Assembly (NCBI GenBank): GCA_945888705.1
Contig: CAMDAQ010000002.1
Coordinates: 1-50,131 of the forward strand
Length of the DNA: 50,131 nucleotides
Direction of reading: 5' to 3'
Origin: Singulisphaera sp. GP187
Lineage (GTDB): Bacteria > Planctomycetota > Phycisphaerae > Phycisphaerales > SM1A02
Shown: positions 1-9,200 of the stretch, piece by piece
How positions within the stretch are numbered: position 1 is the stretch's first letter
Layout of the letters: every line of letters begins with the position of its first letter
Program-made: the position numbers and the translations under genes
The notes under the pieces: generated by a model
The model's database searches: none
What the model was told of the DNA's origin: nothing
What the model saw: the letters and a program-made list of their open reading frames with translations, nothing else

Positions 1-24
1 CGCTCTCGATGGCGGCGGCGAGTT

Positions 25-96
25 GATCGTCCAGCCTGGCTGACAACGGCATCGATGGCGGGTGCGCATCGATCGTGCAGCCTGGCTGACTACGGC
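25..96. repeat. Imperfect direct repeat, two 26-nt copies
   Basis: Bases 25-50 and 71-96 are two copies of gatcgtNcagcctggctgacNacggc that differ at two positions and lie 46 nt apart. The second copy overlaps the stop codon of the small lipoprotein gene at 90-440, so the repeat sits in its 3' end and downstream region. It may be a local duplication. Nothing else is visible in bases 1-89. Confidence 0.6.
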
Positions 97-440
97 TGGA
101 TGTCGTCGATCTGCTTCTGGATCTCGCGGTCGCGGGCTTCCATCTGATCGCGCACGTCGAGCGCCTTGTCGCGGGCCTTGCCCAGCACGCTGCTCGATTG
201 CCGCTTGCCGGTCGGCGCTGTGGGCGACTGCCCATTCGAGTGTGTTGCCGCGGTGGGCGAGGGGGACGCGGTGGCGGGTTTCGGCGTGGCGGTGCTGTAC
301 GTCGCGCCGTCATCGCAGCCTGCCACGGCGAGCACGATCACGGCGAGCACGATCACGGCGAGCATGGCGGCTGTGTCGATCGATCGACTGGTGGATCGAC
401 AGGTGGATCGGCTTGGCGCTCGGCTTGGGGATCGGCTCAT
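90..440 (-). CDS. Small predicted lipoprotein
   Basis: This 116-aa protein has an arginine- and serine-rich n-region, a hydrophobic stretch that repeats AVIVL, and a lipobox ending AVAGC. The mature part is Thr/Pro/Ser-rich, and the last 40 residues are charged and probably helical (SVLGKARDKALDVRDQMEAR). The start at 440 was chosen because it supplies the basic n-region; a start at 365 would begin directly with the hydrophobic core. It lies 32 nt downstream of the aminopeptidase gene, with a weak AAGG before the start, and may be co-transcribed with it. I do not recognise a family. The signal peptide is partly made of a 15-bp tandem duplication. Confidence 0.6.
   Translation of the reverse strand: MSRSPSRAPSRSTCRSTSRSIDTAAMLAVIVLAVIVLAVAGCDDGATYSTATPKPATASPSPTAATHSNGQSPTAPTGKRQSSSVLGKARDKALDVRDQMEARDREIQKQIDDIQP
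324..365. repeat. 15-bp tandem repeat inside lipoprotein signal peptide
   Basis: The unit cacggcgagcacgat occurs at 324-338 and 339-353, followed by a 12-base partial copy at 354-365. Read on the minus strand it encodes the pentapeptide AVIVL twice, which builds the hydrophobic core of the signal peptide. Confidence 0.85.
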
Positions 441-472
441 GGGTGGCCTTGTGCTTGGGGCGTGATGCAGGA

Positions 473-1594
473 TCAGGCGAGCCGATCGGGGTTGAGGCCA
501 AGCAGGTCGTCGACGACGAAGAGGCCATCGCGCCGGATGACCTGCCCGTCGAATTCGATGGTTCCGCCTCCGCACTCGGGCCGCTGGATGCAGACAAGGT
601 CCCAGTGGACCTGGCTTCGGTTGCCGTTCTCGGTTTCCTCGTAGCACTGGCCGGGCGTGAAGTGGAAGCTGCCGGCGATCTTCTCGTCGAACAGGATGTC
701 CTGCATCGGTTGCAGGATCATCGGGTTGAAGCCGAGCGCGAACTCGCCGATGTAGCGGGCGCCGGCATCGGCATCGAGGATCGCATTCAGCCGGGCTGCA
801 TCACCGTCGCACGTGGCGCGCTCGATGCGGCCCTTGCGGAACTCCAGGCGCACGTTGGCGAAGCTCGTGCCGTTGTAGATCGTCGGCGTGTTGTAATGCA
901 GCACGCCTTCCACGCTGTCGCGCACGGGAGCCGTGAAGCACTCGCCATCGGGGATGTTGCGGGATCCGCAGCAGGGCACGACGCCGATGCCCTTGATGCT
1001 GAAGGAAAGATCGGTGTCGCCCGGCCCCTTGATCCGCACGCGGTCGGTCGCCTTCATGCGCGCGACCAGCGGCGCGACGGCGCGTTCCATACGCGCGTAG
1101 TCGACGCAGCAGACGCGGAAGTAGAAGTCCTCGAAGTCACGCGTGCTCATGCGCGCGAGCTGGGCCATGCCGGGGCTTGGCCAGCGCAGCACCACCCACT
1201 TGGTGTGCTTGACGCGGCGTTCCATGTGGACGGGCTTGCCGTAGAGCGCACCGATGCGCTTGGTCTGGTCGTCGGAAACGCCGGCCATTTCGTTGGCGTT
1301 GGCTCCGCCGCGAAGGCCGACGTAGGCCTGCATGCGTTCCATGCGGAAGAGGTCGCAATCGGCCCACAGGCGCAATTGGTCCTCGGATGCGGCCTCGTTC
1401 AGGGCACGCATGATCCGCGGTGACCGCTCGGCCACGTGGGGATGGGCGCCCATGGCGCGCGCGGCCTCGACGAGCGACACGACCATCTCGTCGGGGATGT
1501 CGAAGGCCTCGATGAGGACATGCTCGCCCTTCTGCAGGTCGCAGGAGTGACGGCTGATGATGGTGGCCAGCTGGTCGAAGCGCGGATCGGTCAT
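473..1594 (-). CDS. M29-family aminopeptidase (AmpS/PepS-like)
   Basis: The 373-aa product resembles the M29 metallo-aminopeptidases, cytoplasmic two-metal exopeptidases that release N-terminal residues. The GGANANEMAGV stretch near residue 100 and the C-terminal block with SFHFTPGQCY, SQVHWDLV and FDGQVIRRDG match this family's conserved carboxy region, including the His-Trp-Asp of the metal site. It is somewhat shorter than the roughly 400-410 residues usual for the family. It lies directly behind the threonine aldolase gene but has its own TAGCAT hexamer 6 nt before the ATG. That hexamer begins with the aldolase stop codon, so the transcript may be leaderless and independent. Confidence 0.85.
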   Translation of the reverse strand: MTDPRFDQLATIISRHSCDLQKGEHVLIEAFDIPDEMVVSLVEAARAMGAHPHVAERSPRIMRALNEAASEDQLRLWADCDLFRMERMQAYVGLRGGANANEMAGVSDDQTKRIGALYGKPVHMERRVKHTKWVVLRWPSPGMAQLARMSTRDFEDFYFRVCCVDYARMERAVAPLVARMKATDRVRIKGPGDTDLSFSIKGIGVVPCCGSRNIPDGECFTAPVRDSVEGVLHYNTPTIYNGTSFANVRLEFRKGRIERATCDGDAARLNAILDADAGARYIGEFALGFNPMILQPMQDILFDEKIAGSFHFTPGQCYEETENGNRSQVHWDLVCIQRPECGGGTIEFDGQVIRRDGLFVVDDLLGLNPDRLA

Positions 1595-1600
1595 GCACCC

Positions 1601-1606
1601 ATGCTA
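1601..1606 (-). promoter_or_regulatory. -10 TAGCAT for the aminopeptidase, leaderless type
   Basis: TAGCAT on the minus strand ends 6 nt before the ATG at 1594. Its first three bases are the TAG stop codon of the upstream aldolase gene (1606-1604). No Shine-Dalgarno fits in the remaining space. Confidence 0.6.
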
Positions 1607-2650
1607 GGGCGCACTTCGGGCCAGCATCGACCGCACGACCCCTGCAGCCCGCTCGATGGCGGCACGGTCGACATCCAGGTGGGTCACCGCGCGGATCCTG
1701 CGCGCCCCCATGGGAATCATGCGCACGCCGACGGCCGCGAGCCGCGTGCAGACCTCGGCGGCCGTGCCGAGTGAGGGGTCGATGGACAGGAAGACCATGT
1801 TGGTCTCGATGCCGTCGAGCCCCGGGTCGAGCCGCGTGCCCGGGATGCCCCCGAGCAGTGTGGCGAGGAGGCGGGCGTTGGCATGGTCCTCGGCGAGCCG
1901 CTCGACGTGATGATCGAGGGCGTGGATGCAGGCCGCCGCGAGCAGGCCGCTCTGGCGCATGCCGCCGCCGAACATCTTGCGGAAGCGACGCGCGCGCGTG
2001 ATGAGCGGGGCGGGCCCGCAGAGCGCGCTCCCCACCGGAGCGCCAAGACCCTTGCTGAAGCACACACTCACGGTGTCGGCGATCGAGGCGAACGACGCGA
2101 CGCTGTATCCCGCGGCGATCGACGCATTGAAGAGCCGTGCGCCATCGATGTGCACGGTCAGGCCCGCGGTGCGTGCGGCAGCGGCCACGGCCTGGGCTGC
2201 TTGGAGCGGCCACACGGTTCCGCCGGCGCGGTTCTGCGTGTTCTCGAGGACCAAGAGCCGCGAGCGGGGGGAGTGGATGTCGTGACCGCGGATGGCGGCA
2301 TGGACGGCATCGGCATCGAACTGCCCGCGTGCGCCCTCGAGCGAGCGGATCATGCAGCCGGAGAGCGCGGCCGGCGAGCCGGTCTCGTAGTGGATGATGT
2401 GGCTCTCGGCGTGCGCGACGATCTCGTCACCAGGCTCCGTGTGGCAGCGGATCGCCAACTGGTTCGCCATCGTGCCGCTGGGCGTGAACAGCGCGGCTTC
2501 CTTTCCAAGAAGCGCGGCGACCTTGGCTTCGAGTGCGTGCACGGTGGGCTCGTCGCCGAGCACGTCGTCGCCCAAGGGTGCAGCCATCATGGCCTGACGC
2601 ATCGCCGCGGTCGGCTGAGTCACGGTGTCGCTGCGCAGGTCGATGTCCAT
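1604..2650 (-). CDS. ltaE: Low-specificity L-threonine aldolase
   Basis: This PLP-dependent enzyme cleaves L-threonine or allo-threonine to glycine and acetaldehyde in the cytoplasm. The 348-aa length is normal. The N-terminus [18 protein letters not shown], the [14 protein letters not shown] block, the [11 protein letters not shown] segment and the PLP-lysine motif [10 protein letters not shown] (fold type I) are all present. The start at 2650 matches the family N-terminus and lies 6 nt after a TAGACT hexamer. The upstream minus-strand gene ends 27 nt earlier. Confidence 0.93.
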   Translation of the reverse strand: MDIDLRSDTVTQPTAAMRQAMMAAPLGDDVLGDEPTVHALEAKVAALLGKEAALFTPSGTMANQLAIRCHTEPGDEIVAHAESHIIHYETGSPAALSGCMIRSLEGARGQFDADAVHAAIRGHDIHSPRSRLLVLENTQNRAGGTVWPLQAAQAVAAAARTAGLTVHIDGARLFNASIAAGYSVASFASIADTVSVCFSKGLGAPVGSALCGPAPLITRARRFRKMFGGGMRQSGLLAAACIHALDHHVERLAEDHANARLLATLLGGIPGTRLDPGLDGIETNMVFLSIDPSLGTAAEVCTRLAAVGVRMIPMGARRIRAVTHLDVDRAAIERAAGVVRSMLARSAP

Positions 2651-2656
2651 GGCGCA

Positions 2657-2662
2657 AGTCTA
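2657..2662 (-). promoter_or_regulatory. -10 TAGACT for ltaE, leaderless type
   Basis: TAGACT on the minus strand ends 6 nt before the ATG at 2650, and no Shine-Dalgarno is present between them. Confidence 0.6.
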
Positions 2663-2677
2663 GGGACCGCCGCGGTG

Positions 2678-3268
2678 CTACCACATCGAGGCGCGCGGTC
2701 GATCACGGAAGACGCGCGTCCAGACCAGCCGGTGGATCGCCCACGTGCCATCAGGGAGCTGACGCACCGTGATGATCCAGTCCGTGGGCACGGCACCCAT
2801 GCCGCCCATGCTGGCCGTCTCGGTGCTACAGGAGAGGTCGACGACCCCCATGCCGGCCTCGGTCCGTGCATCAAGCGTGGTGATCCGATTGGCCGCGATG
2901 CGATGCTTGCCGCGCAGGCTCGCCAGTCCGCGATCGATCTCCGCGAAGTCCATGCCGGGTGATTCGGCTGAGCCGTAATGGATCGATCCATCCCGATCGA
3001 AGCAGCCACGCATGCCGCCGAGGTTGGCGGTCTCGGCGGCGGAGACGAGCGTTCGGACCACGGCCTCGGCATGCTCGCCAGGCGTGATGATGAGGTGGTC
3101 GGCGATGGGAGCGGCGATCGCACCCACCACCAGCAGGGCAGCCACGATGAGCAAGCGAGCGATGCCCGTCTGTACGGCGAGCGCCGCCACCCCGGCCGCG
3201 AGGCCCGCCAAGACGATCGCCGTCGGCCACGCACCGGCGAAAAGATGGTTGTCGAACCAGTCGCCCAT
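2678..3268 (-). CDS. Membrane-anchored NTF2-like (SnoaL-type) protein
   Basis: This 196-aa protein has two hydrophobic segments near residues 13-32 and 36-55. A soluble domain follows whose pattern (TPGEHAEAVVRTLVSAAETAN, a short FDRDGSI element, then alternating strands ending WAIHRLVWTRV) resembles the SnoaL/DUF4440 branch of NTF2-like folds. No catalytic role can be assigned. The track ORF begins at 3466, but the first plausible start is the ATG at 3268, because everything further upstream would overlap the divergent gene that starts at 3288. Only 19 bp separate the two divergent starts. Confidence 0.6.
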   Translation of the reverse strand: MGDWFDNHLFAGAWPTAIVLAGLAAGVAALAVQTGIARLLIVAALLVVGAIAAPIADHLIITPGEHAEAVVRTLVSAAETANLGGMRGCFDRDGSIHYGSAESPGMDFAEIDRGLASLRGKHRIAANRITTLDARTEAGMGVVDLSCSTETASMGGMGAVPTDWIITVRQLPDGTWAIHRLVWTRVFRDRPRASMW

Positions 3269-3273
3269 CGTCC

Positions 3274-3279
3274 TACCAT
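3274..3279 (+). promoter_or_regulatory. -10 TACCAT for the Lon-domain gene, leaderless type
   Basis: TACCAT ends 8 nt before the ATG at 3288. It lies inside the 19-bp gap between two divergent genes. A weaker AACAAT on the opposite strand (3283-3278) could serve the minus-strand gene. Confidence 0.5.
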
Positions 3280-3287
3280 TGTTGCAG

Positions 3288-3983
3288 ATGACCGTGGAAC
3301 TGACCGTGGACTTCAGCGATCCGATCCCGATCTTCGCGCTCGGGTCGGTGGCCATGCTGCCGCATGCGGCGGTCCCGCTGCACATCTTCGAGCCCCGGTA
3401 CCGGCAGATGGTGCGCGACTGCCTCGCCGCTGCAGAGGACCGAGGACTGCTGCACGCAGGTGCCATCGCGCTGTCGAGCTGTCACGGCTCGCCCCGGCGC
3501 CTTCGCGACGTGGCATGCGTGGGCAAGCTCGTCCAGGTGCAACCCTTGGGCGATGGTCGATTCAACGTCGTGCTGCACGGCGTCACGCGAGCCCGCATGA
3601 TCGAGGCCGAGGCTCCCGAAGGCGACCGGCTCTACCACCAGGCGATGTTCGAACCCATGCGGCCCGAGGATCCGGGCGTCGCGCGCGGCGTGCGCCGTGA
3701 GCTGCATGGTGCGCTGTCGGATCCATCGCTGCGACGCTTCCACATGGTGGACCAGGTCTTGGGCATTGTCGCCAACGCCGAGATCCCCTCGCAGGTGGCC
3801 ATCGATGTCACGGGGGATACGCTGGTGCACGGCGACGAGGATCGCTACGCGCTCCTGGCCGCCGGCGACAGCCGGGCGCAGGGCACGATCATCTGGGACC
3901 ACGTCCAGCGCATGCGTGGCTTGGCGCGCGCGGCCGATCGCCAGTCGCATGGCCTCTGGCCGCGCGGGGCTTCCTGGAACTGA
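3288..3983 (+). CDS. Lon N-terminal (substrate-binding) domain protein
   Basis: The 231-aa product is a stand-alone Lon N-domain (PUA-like) protein without ATPase or protease domains. The diagnostic start is IPIFALGSVAMLPHAAVPLHIFEPRYRQMV, of which the FEPRYR block is the strongest match. A C-terminal helical part ends in ASWN. Such proteins are common in bacteria; a role in substrate recognition is assumed from Lon but not proven. The start was set at 3288 because the track start at 3012 runs antisense through the neighbour, and because the ATG follows TACCAT by 8 nt. The next gene begins 77 nt downstream. Confidence 0.85.
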   Translation: MTVELTVDFSDPIPIFALGSVAMLPHAAVPLHIFEPRYRQMVRDCLAAAEDRGLLHAGAIALSSCHGSPRRLRDVACVGKLVQVQPLGDGRFNVVLHGVTRARMIEAEAPEGDRLYHQAMFEPMRPEDPGVARGVRRELHGALSDPSLRRFHMVDQVLGIVANAEIPSQVAIDVTGDTLVHGDEDRYALLAAGDSRAQGTIIWDHVQRMRGLARAADRQSHGLWPRGASWN

Positions 3984-4060
3984 GCGAGGGACGTGGATCC
4001 ACACCAGCGGATCCAACGAACCCAACGCCACCGGACCGGACACCGCATCGCGAGGACACC

Positions 4061-4531
4061 ATGAGGCATTGGCTCTGCAAGAGCGAGGAAACCTGCTATT
4101 CGATCGCCGATCTCGAGCGCGACGGCCGTGCCGGGTGGGACAGCGTGCGCAACTACCAAGCCCGCAACTTCATGCGGGACCAGATGAAGGTCGGCGACCT
4201 GGTCCTGTACTACCACTCCAATGCCGATCCCACGGGGGTGGCCGGGATCGCGCGCGTGTCGAAGACGGGCGTGGCCGATCCGACCCAGTTCGATCCGCGC
4301 AGCGAGTTCCACGATCCAAAGTCGACCAAGGATGACCCGACCTGGATCATGGTCGAGGTGGAGTTCGTGGAACGATTCCGTGGGGTGGTGACGCTGGACG
4401 CCCTGCGCAAGGAGCCGACGCTGGCGGGCATGACGGTGCTGGCCCGGGGCAACCGGCTGAGCGTGATGCCCTGCGATCCTGATCACTTCAGGATCGTGCG
4501 GAGCATGGGGCGCGCGCTGGGGAAGCGGTAG
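4061..4531 (+). CDS. EVE domain protein (thymocyte nuclear protein 1-like)
   Basis: The 156-aa protein is almost entirely an EVE domain, a PUASH-fold module thought to bind modified bases. Visible hallmarks are MRHWLCKSEETCYSI at the start, GWDSVRNYQARNFM, KVGDLVLYYHS and a C-terminal FRIVRSMGR. GAGGA lies a few bases before the ATG and may act as Shine-Dalgarno. The TAG stop overlaps the -10 hexamer of the following lemA gene. No restriction or methylation genes are nearby, so the ligand cannot be inferred from context. Confidence 0.9.
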   Translation: MRHWLCKSEETCYSIADLERDGRAGWDSVRNYQARNFMRDQMKVGDLVLYYHSNADPTGVAGIARVSKTGVADPTQFDPRSEFHDPKSTKDDPTWIMVEVEFVERFRGVVTLDALRKEPTLAGMTVLARGNRLSVMPCDPDHFRIVRSMGRALGKR

Positions 4532-4534
4532 GAT
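4529..4534 (+). promoter_or_regulatory. -10 TAGGAT for lemA, overlapping a stop codon
   Basis: TAGGAT begins with the TAG stop of the EVE gene. It ends 30 nt before the lemA ATG, leaving a short leader that carries AGGAGG at 4553-4558, 6 nt before the start. Confidence 0.5.
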
Positions 4535-4564
4535 CCGTCCGCACTCCGGTGCAGGAGGTCCGCA

Positions 4565-5131
4565 ATGGGCATTGCCTTGGTGGTGATCGTTGGAGCCGTG
4601 CTGGCGTTCGTGGTCGTGGTCGCCCTGTGGGTGATCGGTGTCTACAACGGCCTGCAGCGCGCGCGCGTGGCGACGGAGGGTGCCTTCAGCGGCATCGACG
4701 TGAGCCTGAAGAAGCGCCACGATCTCGTGCCTAACCTGGTCGAGACGGTGAAGGGCTATGCCGCGCACGAGAAGGGTGCCCTCGAGGCCGTGATGAAGGC
4801 TCGCGCTTCGGCGATGGGTGCTGGTTCGGTCGATGAGCGCATCGGTGCCGAGCAGCAGCTCACCGGCGCGCTCGGTCGCTTGCTCGCCGTGGCCGAGGCC
4901 TATCCCGATCTCAAGGCCAACCAGAACTTCCTGCAGCTGCAGGGCGCGCTGGGCCAGCTCGAAGGCGAGATCGCCTTCGCGCGCACCGGCTACAACGGCA
5001 AGGCCGGCGACTTCAACACGCAGCTGGCCGTCTTCCCCAACAACGTGATCGCCGGCATCTTCCGCTTCCAGCCCTTCCGCTTCTTCGAGGTGGGCGAGGG
5101 CGAGCGCGAGGCACCCAAGGTCAGGTTCTGA
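4565..5131 (+). CDS. LemA family membrane protein
   Basis: The 188-aa protein has an N-terminal membrane segment (about residues 3-25, IALVVIVGAVLAFVVVVALWVIGVYN minus the ends) followed by the LemA helical domain with the family signature YNGLQRARVATEGAFSGIDVSLKKRHDLVPNLVETVKGY. The C-terminal NNVIAGIFRFQPFRFFE is also typical. Function is unsettled in the family. It has a strong AGGAGG 6 nt before the ATG. RuvB follows 16 nt downstream, probably in the same transcript, and the usual partner (a TPM-domain or M48 protein) is absent. Confidence 0.93.
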   Translation: MGIALVVIVGAVLAFVVVVALWVIGVYNGLQRARVATEGAFSGIDVSLKKRHDLVPNLVETVKGYAAHEKGALEAVMKARASAMGAGSVDERIGAEQQLTGALGRLLAVAEAYPDLKANQNFLQLQGALGQLEGEIAFARTGYNGKAGDFNTQLAVFPNNVIAGIFRFQPFRFFEVGEGEREAPKVRF

Positions 5132-5147
5132 CTCCGGGCGGCCACGG

Positions 5148-6191
5148 ATGGCACGAGAACGCATCGTCGAGGCGGCGCAGCAAGGTCGCGACCGCGAGCC
5201 CGAGGCCGTGGCCGGACCGGCGCTCCGTCCGCAGCAGCTCGCGGAGTACATCGGGCAGCCTGACCTGAAGGAGCGGCTGTCGATCGCCATCGATGCCGCG
5301 CGCGCCCGCACGGCGCCCATGGAGCACGTGCTGCTGCACGGCCCGCCGGGGCTGGGCAAGACCACGCTTGCGCACGTGATCGCCAACGAGATGGGCAGCC
5401 GTGCCTACGTGACGAGCGGTCCGGCGCTGACGAAGGCGGCGGACCTGATCGGCACGCTCACGAAGATGGAGGAGCGTGACGTGCTCTTCATCGACGAGAT
5501 CCATCGGCTTCCCGCGGCGGTCGAGGAGTACATCTATCCGGCCATGGAGGACTTCCGCATCGACTTCACGGTCGACAGCGGGATGCATGCGCGCGTCGTG
5601 ACGGTGGCGCTCAAGCCGTTCACGCTCATCGGCGCGACCACGCGGCCTGGCCTGCTCACGCAAGCGCTGCGCAATCGCTTCGGCATCGCGCACCATCTGG
5701 GGTTCTACGGCGCGGCGGAGCTCGTCGAGATCCTGCGCCGCGCTGCTGGCCTGCAGGGCATGCGGGGGATACCCGAGGGCGCGCTTGATCGCCTGGCCGG
5801 GCGCAGCCGAGGGACGCCTCGCATCGCGCTGCGCTTGCTGCGTCGCGTGCGCGACTTCGCGCAGGTGCGCCGTGGCGGCGCGCTCGATCTGGCTGCCGTC
5901 GACGAGGCGCTTGAGCTCGAAGGCATCGATGCACTGGGGCTCGATGCGCTCGACCGTGCATACGTGCAGGCCCTTGCGGGGGTGTACGGCTGCGGCCCAG
6001 CGGGCGTCGAAGCGATCGCCGCGAGCATGGGCGAGGATGCCGGCACGCTTGAGGACGTGGTCGAGCCGTATCTCTTGCAGCTGGGGTTTGTCGCGCGCAC
6101 GCGGCAGGGTCGGCGCCTGACCAAGGCGGCGTGCGATCATGTCGGCGCCACGTGGAAGGGGCCGGCTGACGGCGGACTCTTCGAAGGCTGA
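5148..6191 (+). CDS. ruvB: Holliday junction branch migration ATPase RuvB
   Basis: The 347-aa AAA+ motor drives branch migration of Holliday junctions with RuvA. Seen in order: N-terminal LRPQQLAEYIGQ, Walker A GPPGLGKTT near residues 65-73, Walker B LFIDEIHRL near 115, sensor region TLIGATTRPGLL, arginine-finger region LRNRFGI, and a C-terminal winged-helix with LEDVVEPYLLQLGFVARTRQGR. The DNA-contacting C-terminus is typical. ruvA and ruvC are not adjacent. There is no clear Shine-Dalgarno; the gene lies 16 nt after lemA and probably depends on that transcript. Confidence 0.97.
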   Translation: MARERIVEAAQQGRDREPEAVAGPALRPQQLAEYIGQPDLKERLSIAIDAARARTAPMEHVLLHGPPGLGKTTLAHVIANEMGSRAYVTSGPALTKAADLIGTLTKMEERDVLFIDEIHRLPAAVEEYIYPAMEDFRIDFTVDSGMHARVVTVALKPFTLIGATTRPGLLTQALRNRFGIAHHLGFYGAAELVEILRRAAGLQGMRGIPEGALDRLAGRSRGTPRIALRLLRRVRDFAQVRRGGALDLAAVDEALELEGIDALGLDALDRAYVQALAGVYGCGPAGVEAIAASMGEDAGTLEDVVEPYLLQLGFVARTRQGRRLTKAACDHVGATWKGPADGGLFEG

Positions 6192-6201
6192 CCTCCCGGC
6201 G

Positions 6202-6236
6202 GGGTGGCGTGCCACCCGCTCAAGCCGCAGGGCTTG
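6202..6236. terminator. Two hairpins between convergent ruvB and the LptD-like gene
   Basis: GGGTGG-CGTG-CCACCC (around 6202-6217) and CAAGCC-GCAG-GGCTTG (6221-6236) lie between two convergent stop codons. Neither is followed by a T-tract, so intrinsic termination is doubtful; they may protect 3' ends. Confidence 0.35.
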
Positions 6237-6253
6237 GTGAACCAGCCGATCGT

Positions 6254-9200
6254 TCAGCGGCCGCCGAGCGAGGAGTTCTGGGCGAAGGCGGAATTGAGGG
6301 CCGATCCGAGATCGGCACTGTTGCCGCCGAGCGAGACGCCGAGACCGAAGGAATAGGCATCGGTGATCAGGTCGTAGCCACCGTTGATCGTGACCGCGAA
6401 GTCGGGGAACTGCCGCGTGATCGAGCCGGTGGCGCTGCGGAAGGTCTCGGCAAGGAAGTCGTACTGGCCCGCGAGCGCGATGTTGTAGTTCTCGCTGACC
6501 CGGTACTGCATGCCGCCCTGCAGCAGTTCGTCATCGGGATAGAGCCCGGTGTCGTCGAAGGTATTGACGTAGCGGTACTCGGTGTACCACGTGACCGCGG
6601 GCGACTGCGTGATGCGGAAGCCGACGGAGCCCTGCGCAAGGTCGTCGCCCTGGCTGTCGCGATCCTCGAGCATCCACGTCACCATGCCGTAGAGACCGAG
6701 CGCATCGCCGAGCGCCCACGTGCCGTTGCCGTAGAGGTGATCGCCCCACTGGCTGTACTCCGGGCGCCACGCGTAGAAGCTGGGCATGGGGCTCTGGAAG
6801 TTCTTGAGGCCGAACGTGTCGCCCGGCGTGGTGGTGCGCTGCAGGTCGTTGCTGCGGTCATCGACGACGACCCCCGCATCGACCGTGACCCAATCCACGC
6901 TCTGCCAGTTGCCGGGGCCGCCGCGCATGGTCTGCAGCCGCTGGTCCAAGCCGGCCTGGCCGACCGCGCCGCCGGACCAGCCTTCCCACTCCTGGTCGTA
7001 GATAGGGTAGTTCGTGAGGTCGTTCGAATCCCAGCCGTACCACGCCGTGCCGTAGGGCTTGATGACGTGGCGCAGCCGCTCGAGGTCGAGCAGCCGGCTG
7101 CGCACGGTGTCGTAGGACGCGGTCAGCGTGGTGCTGGCCCGCACGCCACCAGAGAGGAGCCCGCGGAACGAATCGGACTCCGATGAGTAGTCCTTGAAGT
7201 CATCGAAGAAGTAGCCGATCCCGTTGCCGGCGGCGAAGGGCGTGACGCGCGCATCGCCGACATCGAGCGGAAGGGCGAACTCCTGGCGGGTCGCCACGCG
7301 GCCGCGGATGTTGGAGTCGTAGCCGGCGCCCTCGTACGCCTCGCGGATGTTCTGCGTGGCGGCGAAGGCCGGGTTGATGCTGATGGCATCGGGGTCGGCG
7401 CCGATCTCCGCGCTGTCGGTGTCCTGCAGGTTCAGCGACATCATCGAGCCCGTGTACTCGCTCGACCACGTGACCGAGCTGCCGAAGATGCGATCGCCGA
7501 ATCGGCGGTAGTTGAGCTCGGGATACTTCTCGGTGGTGTACGGGCGGCTGGCCAGCTGCCACATGGTGCTCACCCAGTCGTTCGCGCTGATCGATGCGCC
7601 GAAGTCGAAGATCGAGTTGTCGCTGGACGAGGTCGTCCACGCGGAGGTCTCGTAGGGGCGGCGCTCCTGATAGTCGTCAGGGCGGAAGATGCTCACCAGG
7701 GTCGGATCGCTCTGCACACCGAGTTGCAGCTTCGTGTCGGCATCGGGCGAGGACTGCAGCACCCAATCGGCGGTGACCATGCCGCGCCACTCGTTGGCGC
7801 TGGTGACGAAGCCGGCGTTGGCGGTCTGTTCGGGGTTCAGGAAGTCGTAGACGCCGAAGAAGTCAGCGTTCCACGCACCGCCGGCATCACCCTTCATGCG
7901 CAGGTCGGCGTTGACGCCGTACTCCGATTGCACGCCGGCTTCGAGCGTCGCATCGAGGCCCGGCTCGGGCTTGAGCCCAAGAAGTACGAAGGGATCAAGT
8001 TCGACGCCGAAGACCGTTCCCTCGGGGTCGCCGTAGCCGAGCTGCACGCCCTTGATCGGCAGGCGATCGAGCGAGCCCTGCACCGTGGGCATCCAGAAGA
8101 ACGGGATGCGGCCCATGCGACCGGTCACGTCATCCGCGATGACGAACGAGTCGCCGGCGGCGGTTTGCGTGACGGTCGCACGCGAGACGCCGACCGAGAG
8201 GTGCGGCACGAAGAACTCGCTGTTGGACAGCGTGGACTCGCCCACGCGCCACTGGCGGCCGGCGACTTGCTGCATCTCGGCGGCACGCGCCACCAGCAGC
8301 TGTCCCTTGCGGTCGACGGTCCGCAGTACGGCATCGGCGGCGTACGCCTTGTTGCGCACGAGGTCGTAGTACACGTGCCGGCAACGGATGGTGTACTGGA
8401 AGTCGGTCGCGACGACGTCGCCTTCGAGGTAGATGCCGACGATGTCAAGCGCGCTGATCGTGGTCGCGGGCGAGGCATCCTTGCCCTTGGCCTTCAGGGC
8501 GGCGAGGGTGCCGGGTTCGAGGAACACCACGCCGCTTTCGGCCGAGAGCTGCAGGTCGCGCGGGCCGTCGTCGGTCTGCATGCCGGTGGCATCGATCTGC
8601 ACGCCACCGGTGATCGTGACCGAATCGGTCGCGGCATCAAACGTGATCGATCCGCCGAACCAACTCACCGTGGCCGATCCGGCGATGATCGGCACGGTGC
8701 CGGTGTCGGCGGCGCGGATCGTGACTGGAGGCAGCGGCGTTGCATCGGTGCTGGCCTTGATCGGTGCGCCCACGGCGATCGGAGTCTCGGGCGGCTTGGG
8801 CGTGACGTCGATGTCGGGGCGTTGCTCGAGGACGGGCGCACTCGTGGCGATCGTGCGAAGGTGACGCTGCAGGCGCGCGACGCCCTTGCCCAGTTCAGGC
8901 TTGCCGGCCGGCGGGCCGCGATCAGTGAGCACGGTCGTGAGCTCGACGGCGCCGCGCGTGCTGCCGGTCACCAGCAGTTCCTTGCCGCCCGCGCCCATGC
9001 CCGCGTAACGCGTCGGCTCGCTGGCGACTGGGAAGTAGACGGCATATTGCGTGATGAGCCCGCCGGCAGAGGGAATCCGATTGATCCAGACCGCCGCCGC
9101 CGGGGCACTGAAGGCGTACTCGCCAAGATCGATCGACACGTCGCCCTCGAGCCAGAGGCGCTTGGTGTCGAGTGACGTCCACTCCCAGCGGCGCTCCGCT

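Noticed and set aside
3845-5386. 513-aa minus-strand ORF
   Set aside because: It runs antisense through the EVE, lemA and ruvB genes, all of which have clear family motifs.
5121-6215. 364-aa minus-strand ORF opposite ruvB
   Set aside because: It mirrors the RuvB coding frame almost end to end and has no independent support.
7724-9175. 483-aa plus-strand ORF
   Set aside because: It is antisense to the LptD-like gene and has shadow-type composition without motifs.
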